Source: an uncultured Eubacteriales bacterium (lineage in GTDB: Bacteria; Bacillota; Clostridia; Oscillospirales; Acutalibacteraceae). From it: a stretch of DNA of 64,000 nucleotides. The number at the start of each line of letters is the position of its first letter. Position 1 is the first letter of the stretch. The stretch spans positions 1 through 64,000 of the forward strand of contig CAKTVV010000015.1 of NCBI GenBank assembly GCA_934630515.1. Reading direction: 5' to 3'. Under the pieces are notes generated by a model that saw nothing but the letters and a program-made list of their open reading frames with translations, did no database searches and was not told where the DNA came from. Positions 59,082 through 64,000 of this stretch are shown one piece after another. The position numbers and the translations under genes were made by a program.

Positions 59082-59366
59082 ATGTTGGAACTGGCAATCG
59101 GTATTATTCTGGGCTGCTGCGCTTTGGGCGCCGGTATGGCGATGATCGCCGGTATCGGCCCCGGTATCGGTGAAGGCAACGCCGTGGCAAAGGCGTGCGA
59201 GGCCATCGGCCGGCAGCCGGAGTGCAAGTCGGAGGTCACCACCACCATGCTCATGGGCTGCGCCATCGCCGAGACCACCGGTCTGTATGCGCTGGTCATC
59301 GCCATTCTGCTGATCTTCGTGGCGCCCGGCCGTCTGGTGAACATTCTGATGAACACCATCAAATAA
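59082..59366 (+). CDS. atpE: F0F1 ATP synthase subunit c (two-carboxylate type)
   Basis: A 94-residue hairpin protein forming the rotor ring. The loop motif is RQPE (44-47). Ion-site residues: Glu31 in helix 1 (GPGIGEGNA), and Glu64, Thr65, Thr66, Tyr69 in helix 2 (AETTGLY). These match the Na+-binding ring of Ilyobacter (Gln32, Glu65, Ser66, Thr67, Tyr70) with Gln replaced by Glu, as in the Fusobacterium two-carboxylate ring. The start follows TTGGAGG. Confidence 0.95.
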   Translation: MLELAIGIILGCCALGAGMAMIAGIGPGIGEGNAVAKACEAIGRQPECKSEVTTTMLMGCAIAETTGLYALVIAILLIFVAPGRLVNILMNTIK

Positions 59367-59378
59367 GGAGTGACGGAT

Positions 59379-59903
59379 ATGCAAAATCTTGATGTCATAT
59401 CCATCAATCTGTGGCAGGTGCTGATCTCTCTGTGCAATCTGCTGCTGCTGTTCCTGATCCTCAAGAAATTCCTCTATCAGCCGGTGCGCAAGATGCTGGC
59501 GCAGCGCAAGGCGCAGCTGGACGAGCAGTACCGCAAGGCGGAGCAGGCGCAGCAGGCGGCGGAGGAGAGCCGGCAGACCTATGAGCGGCAGCTGGCGGAC
59601 GCCCACGCTCAGGCGGAGCGGATCCTGCAGACCGCCGCCGGGCAGGCGGACCATCGGGCGGAGCGCATCGTAGCCGACGCCCGGGAGAAGGCGGACGGCA
59701 TCGTACGGGAAGCCCAGACCCAGGCGGCGCTGGAGCAGAAAAAGGCGCAGGCGGGGATCAAGCAGGAGATCGTGGATGTGTCGGCGGTGCTGGCGGCCAA
59801 GCTGCTGGAGCGGGAGATCCGTCCCGCCGACCATCGGGCGCTCATCGACGCCGCCATTGCGGATATGGGAGAAATAGGTGACGCCAATGACGGACATCAG
59901 TAA
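59379..59903 (+). CDS. atpF: F0F1 ATP synthase subunit b
   Basis: A 174-residue peripheral-stalk subunit: one N-terminal helix (about 10-30, WQVLISLCNLLLLFLILKKFLY) and a long charged Gln/Ala-rich coiled coil. Start after AAGGAG with 8-nt gap. Its end overlaps atpH. Confidence 0.93.
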   Translation: MQNLDVISINLWQVLISLCNLLLLFLILKKFLYQPVRKMLAQRKAQLDEQYRKAEQAQQAAEESRQTYERQLADAHAQAERILQTAAGQADHRAERIVADAREKADGIVREAQTQAALEQKKAQAGIKQEIVDVSAVLAAKLLEREIRPADHRALIDAAIADMGEIGDANDGHQ

Positions 59904-60417
59904 GGAATATGCGGCGGCGCTGTTTGCGCTGGCACGGGAGAGCGGGCAGGAGCGGGCGTTTTCCGCTGCGCTGGCGCTCATCGACCGGCAGCTGACGGCG
60001 CAGCCGGAGTATGCGGCGCTGCTGTCCTCTCCCAATGTGCCGCTGAAGGAGCGGCTGGGGCTGCTGGAGGAGGCATTCGGTGCACAGGTGCCGGAATATG
60101 TGCTGTCCTTTACGCAGCTGCTGTGCGAAAAGGGGCATATCCGGCAGTTTTCCGCCTGTGTACAGGAGTATGAGGCGCTGGTGCGGGCGCTGAGCGACGT
60201 GTCCGCCGCCCGGATCGTCAGCGCTGTGGAGCTGACCGGGGAGGAAAAGGCAGCGCTGGTGCAGCGGCTCGCCGCCCTCAGCGGGCACACGGTGGAGCCA
60301 ACCTACGAGATCGACGGCAGCATCCTCGGCGGCGTGGTGGTCTATATGGACGACCGGGTCATCGACAGCAGCCTCCGGCATAAATTCAAAGAGATAAAGG
60401 AAGTGATCGGTCCATGA
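59887..60417 (+). CDS. atpH: F0F1 ATP synthase subunit delta
   Basis: A 176-residue stalk subunit linking b to the alpha3beta3 head. N-terminal YAAALFALARE and C-terminal GGVVVYMDDRVIDSSLRHKF are typical (GG-x-x-x-x-x-D-x-x-x-D-x-S). ATG at 59887 chosen after AGGTGA; GTG at 59878 is possible. Overlaps atpA (ATGA). Confidence 0.93.
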   Translation: MTDISKEYAAALFALARESGQERAFSAALALIDRQLTAQPEYAALLSSPNVPLKERLGLLEEAFGAQVPEYVLSFTQLLCEKGHIRQFSACVQEYEALVRALSDVSAARIVSAVELTGEEKAALVQRLAALSGHTVEPTYEIDGSILGGVVVYMDDRVIDSSLRHKFKEIKEVIGP

Positions 60418-61904
60418 GTACGAATCCCGAGGAGATCGGCAGCATTATCAAGGAGCAGATCCGTGCCTACCGTTCCCGCACCGAGATGACCGAGACCGGC
60501 ACGGTGATACTGGTGGGCGACGGGATCGCCCGGGTCTACGGGCTGCGCAGCTGTATGGCGGGCGAGCTGTTGGAATTTGACGACGGCAGCTTCGGCATGG
60601 CGCAGAATCTGGAGGACGAGACCGTGTCGGTGGCGCTGCTGTCGGATGAAAACGACATCCGGGAGGGCTCCCGGGTCAAGCGCACCGGCAAGGTGCTGAG
60701 CGTGCCGGTGGGCGAAGCCCTGCTGGGACGGGTGGTCAATGCGCTGGGTAAGCCCATCGACGGCAAGGGCCCGGCGGCGTGCACCGTGACCCGCCCCGTA
60801 GAGGCGGAGGCGCCGGGCATCATCGAGCGGCAGAGCGTATCGGTGCCGCTGCAGACCGGCATCAAGGCCATCGACAGCATGGTGCCCATCGGTCGGGGAC
60901 AGCGGGAGCTGATCATCGGCGACCGCCAGACCGGTAAGACGGAGATCGCCATCGACACCATCATCAACCAGAAAAACACCGATGTGCTGTGTATTTATGT
61001 CGCCATCGGGCAGAAGAGCACCTCGGTGGTGCAGATTGCCAACGAGCTGGCTCGCTGCGGGGCGATGGAGTATACCATCATCGTGTCCGCCTCCGCCTCG
61101 GAGAGCGCGCCGCTGCAGTATATCGCCCCCTATGCGGGCTGCGCTATGGCGGAATACTTCCGGGAGCAGGGCAAGGATGTGCTGATCATCTACGACGACC
61201 TGTCCAAGCACGCCGTGGCTTACCGGGCGCTTTCTCTGCTGATCCGGCGTCCGCCCGGCCGTGAGGCGTATCCAGGCGATGTGTTCTATCTCCACTCCCG
61301 TCTGCTGGAGCGGGCGGCATGCGTGGCGCCGGAATACGGCGGCGGCTCCATCACCGCCCTGCCCATCATCGAGACCCAGGCGGGGGATGTGTCGGCGTAT
61401 ATTCCGACGAACGTCATTTCCATCACCGACGGACAGATCTTTTTGGAGACCGAGCTGTTCCATGCGGGCATCATGCCCGCCATCAACCCCGGTATCTCCG
61501 TCAGCCGTGTGGGCGGCTCCGCCCAGCTGAAGGCTATGAAGAAGGTGTCCGGCGATCTGCGGCTGCTCTATTCCCAGTATCGGGAGCTGCAGTCCTTCGC
61601 CCAGTTCGGCAGCGATCTGGATGCGGATACCAAGGCACGTCTGGCGCTGGGCGAGCGCATCGTGGAGGTGCTGAAGCAGAAGCGCAACTCTCCCGTGCGG
61701 GCGGGCTGCCAGGTGTGCATCATCTACGCCGTCATTCACGGGTATCTCAACGACGTTCCCGTGGACAAGGTGCAGGCGTATGAGCAGCGGCTGTATGATT
61801 TTATGGAGACGAAGCATCCGGCGCTGCTGGAGCGGTTTGAGGCGGGCAGCTTCGACGAGTCCGACGCCGCCGAGCTGGAAGCGGCGCTGACGGAAATGGA
61901 GTGA
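60414..61904 (+). CDS. atpA: F0F1 ATP synthase subunit alpha
   Basis: A 496-residue nucleotide-binding subunit. Walker A GDRQTGKTEIAID (about 169-181), and PGREAYPGDVFYLHSRLLERA (about 281-301), the ATPase alpha/beta signature region. The catalytic set and arginine-finger segment SVSRVGGSAQ are present. Length is normal. Confidence 0.97.
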   Translation: MSTNPEEIGSIIKEQIRAYRSRTEMTETGTVILVGDGIARVYGLRSCMAGELLEFDDGSFGMAQNLEDETVSVALLSDENDIREGSRVKRTGKVLSVPVGEALLGRVVNALGKPIDGKGPAACTVTRPVEAEAPGIIERQSVSVPLQTGIKAIDSMVPIGRGQRELIIGDRQTGKTEIAIDTIINQKNTDVLCIYVAIGQKSTSVVQIANELARCGAMEYTIIVSASASESAPLQYIAPYAGCAMAEYFREQGKDVLIIYDDLSKHAVAYRALSLLIRRPPGREAYPGDVFYLHSRLLERAACVAPEYGGGSITALPIIETQAGDVSAYIPTNVISITDGQIFLETELFHAGIMPAINPGISVSRVGGSAQLKAMKKVSGDLRLLYSQYRELQSFAQFGSDLDADTKARLALGERIVEVLKQKRNSPVRAGCQVCIIYAVIHGYLNDVPVDKVQAYEQRLYDFMETKHPALLERFEAGSFDESDAAELEAALTEME

Positions 61905-61908
61905 GCCT

Positions 61909-62709
61909 ATGGGAGCGGATACAAAAGCTCTGCGCACCCGTATTAAGAGTGTGCGCTCCACCATGCACCTGACGAAAGCTATGGGGCTGGTGGCGTCCTC
62001 CAAGATCCGCCGGGCGAACGAAGCCATGCACAAGGCGGCGGACTATGCCGGGGCGCTCTCGGATATGACCGAGGTGCTGCTGCGCTGTCCGGAATGCGCC
62101 AAGAGCCCCTATCTGCGGCAGACAGGCGACCGTACCCGGCTGATCGTGATCGCCGGCGACCGGGGTCTGGCGGGGGGCTATAATGCCAACGTGTTCCGGC
62201 TGGTGCGGGAGTATCCGGTGGCGGAGCTGCTGCCCATCGGCAAGCGTGCCTGCGACCGGTTCGGCAAGCCTTTTGTTTCCTCCGAGACCTTCTCCGGTGA
62301 GGATGCCCATACTTGGGCGAAGACCCTGTGCGCCGATTTCGCCGCCGGGGACTATGACCGGCTGGGGATCGTCTATACCCGCTATGTGTCCATGATGACC
62401 CAAGAGGCGGCGGTGCAGTGGGTACTGCCCCTGACCCGCCCCGAGGGCGGAAAGACCGTCAGCACTCTGTTTGAGCCGGATGAGGCGACGGTGCTGGAGA
62501 CGGCGGTGCCCGCCTATGTGGCGGGGGTGATCGCCGCCGCCGTGCGGGAGAGCTTCGCCAGCGAGGTGGCGGCACGCCGGGTGGCGATGGACGCCGCCGG
62601 GAAGAACGCCACCGCTATGATCGACGATCTGCAGCTGCGGTATAACCGGGCACGGCAGAGCGCCATCACCCAGGAGATCACCGAGATCGTCGCCGGCAGC
62701 GGCGCTTGA
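61909..62709 (+). CDS. atpG: F0F1 ATP synthase subunit gamma
   Basis: A 266-residue central shaft. The N-terminal helix TRIKSVRSTMHLTKAMGLVA and the C-terminal RYNRARQSAITQEITEIVAG form the coiled coil inside the head. The mid-region has GDRGLAGGYNANVF. Somewhat short for the family (about 285). Four-nt gap after atpA. Confidence 0.95.
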   Translation: MGADTKALRTRIKSVRSTMHLTKAMGLVASSKIRRANEAMHKAADYAGALSDMTEVLLRCPECAKSPYLRQTGDRTRLIVIAGDRGLAGGYNANVFRLVREYPVAELLPIGKRACDRFGKPFVSSETFSGEDAHTWAKTLCADFAAGDYDRLGIVYTRYVSMMTQEAAVQWVLPLTRPEGGKTVSTLFEPDEATVLETAVPAYVAGVIAAAVRESFASEVAARRVAMDAAGKNATAMIDDLQLRYNRARQSAITQEITEIVAGSGA

Positions 62710-62723
62710 AAGGAGAGAGCCCA

Positions 62724-64000
<1,277 letters not shown>

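Overview
The window is a GC-rich (coding strand roughly 60% G+C by eye) chromosomal segment of a Gram-positive bacterium, most likely a Clostridia/Oscillospirales (Ruminococcaceae-like) gut species. Evidence: a Firmicutes-type origin order (rpmH-rnpA-yidD-yidC-jag divergent from dnaA-dnaN-yaaA-recF-remB-gyrB-gyrA), AGGAGG-type ribosome sites, sigma-A promoters with 17-nt spacers, and a secreted SGNH hydrolase with clostridial Cys-rich and wall-binding repeats. No species is assigned.

Layout. 1-5.2 kb: end of a secreted SGNH hydrolase, then a Na/Pi cotransporter with a possible Pho box. 5.2-11 kb: metallophosphoesterase and NahK-like kinase operon, an LCP envelope protein with a zinc ribbon, a sugar transferase and a DUF4422 glycosyltransferase. 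11-24.8 kb: replication origin region. oriC lies in the dnaA-dnaN gap and shows TTTTCCACA DnaA boxes followed by CTA-type DnaA-trios and an AT-rich stretch. 24.9-26 kb: a 112/113-bp tandem repeat, a possible 25-residue membrane peptide and a second cluster of DnaA-box-like words. 26-31 kb: mnmG, rsmG, a perfect parS, a Noc/ParB paralogue and a DUF3048 lipoprotein.

31.2-33.8 kb: an AT-rich island of about 2.5 kb sits inside a split tRNA-Arg(CCT) gene. The two tRNA halves, 2.5 kb apart, fold into one cloverleaf. The 8-bp anticodon-loop word CTCCTAAG is duplicated at both ends. The island carries its own intact tRNA-Arg(CCT), an ECF sigma factor, a zinc-finger anti-sigma, a membrane protein and paired TGCTAAT repeats at both ends, but no recombinase. 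This is the most unusual item in the window.

34-45 kb: a GNAT-membrane fusion protein, two paralogous XRE regulators with a 55-bp repeat, a DUF1273 protein, pyrR-uracil permease behind a PyrR-type attenuator, a second perfect parS, a TRIC channel, parA-parB, an acyl-ACP thioesterase and queT behind a preQ1-I riboswitch. 45-52.7 kb: zinc ABC transporter operon with a partial duplication of its binding-protein gene, small regulators and a hydrolase. 52.7-57.4 kb: a DUF308/RND-exporter/repeat-protein operon. 57.7-64 kb: the F-type ATP synthase operon (atpI-B-E-F-H-A-G-D, the last cut by the window edge), whose c subunit has a two-carboxylate motif that suggests Na+ coupling.

How it fits together: replication start (DnaA, DnaN, RecF, gyrase), origin segregation (ParA, ParB, Noc, two parS sites) and RNA/translation maintenance (RnpA, RpmH, MnmG, RsmG, KhpB) are clustered around oriC, with envelope and ion-transport genes on either side. 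Long open frames antisense to these genes are GC-driven shadows and are not annotated.
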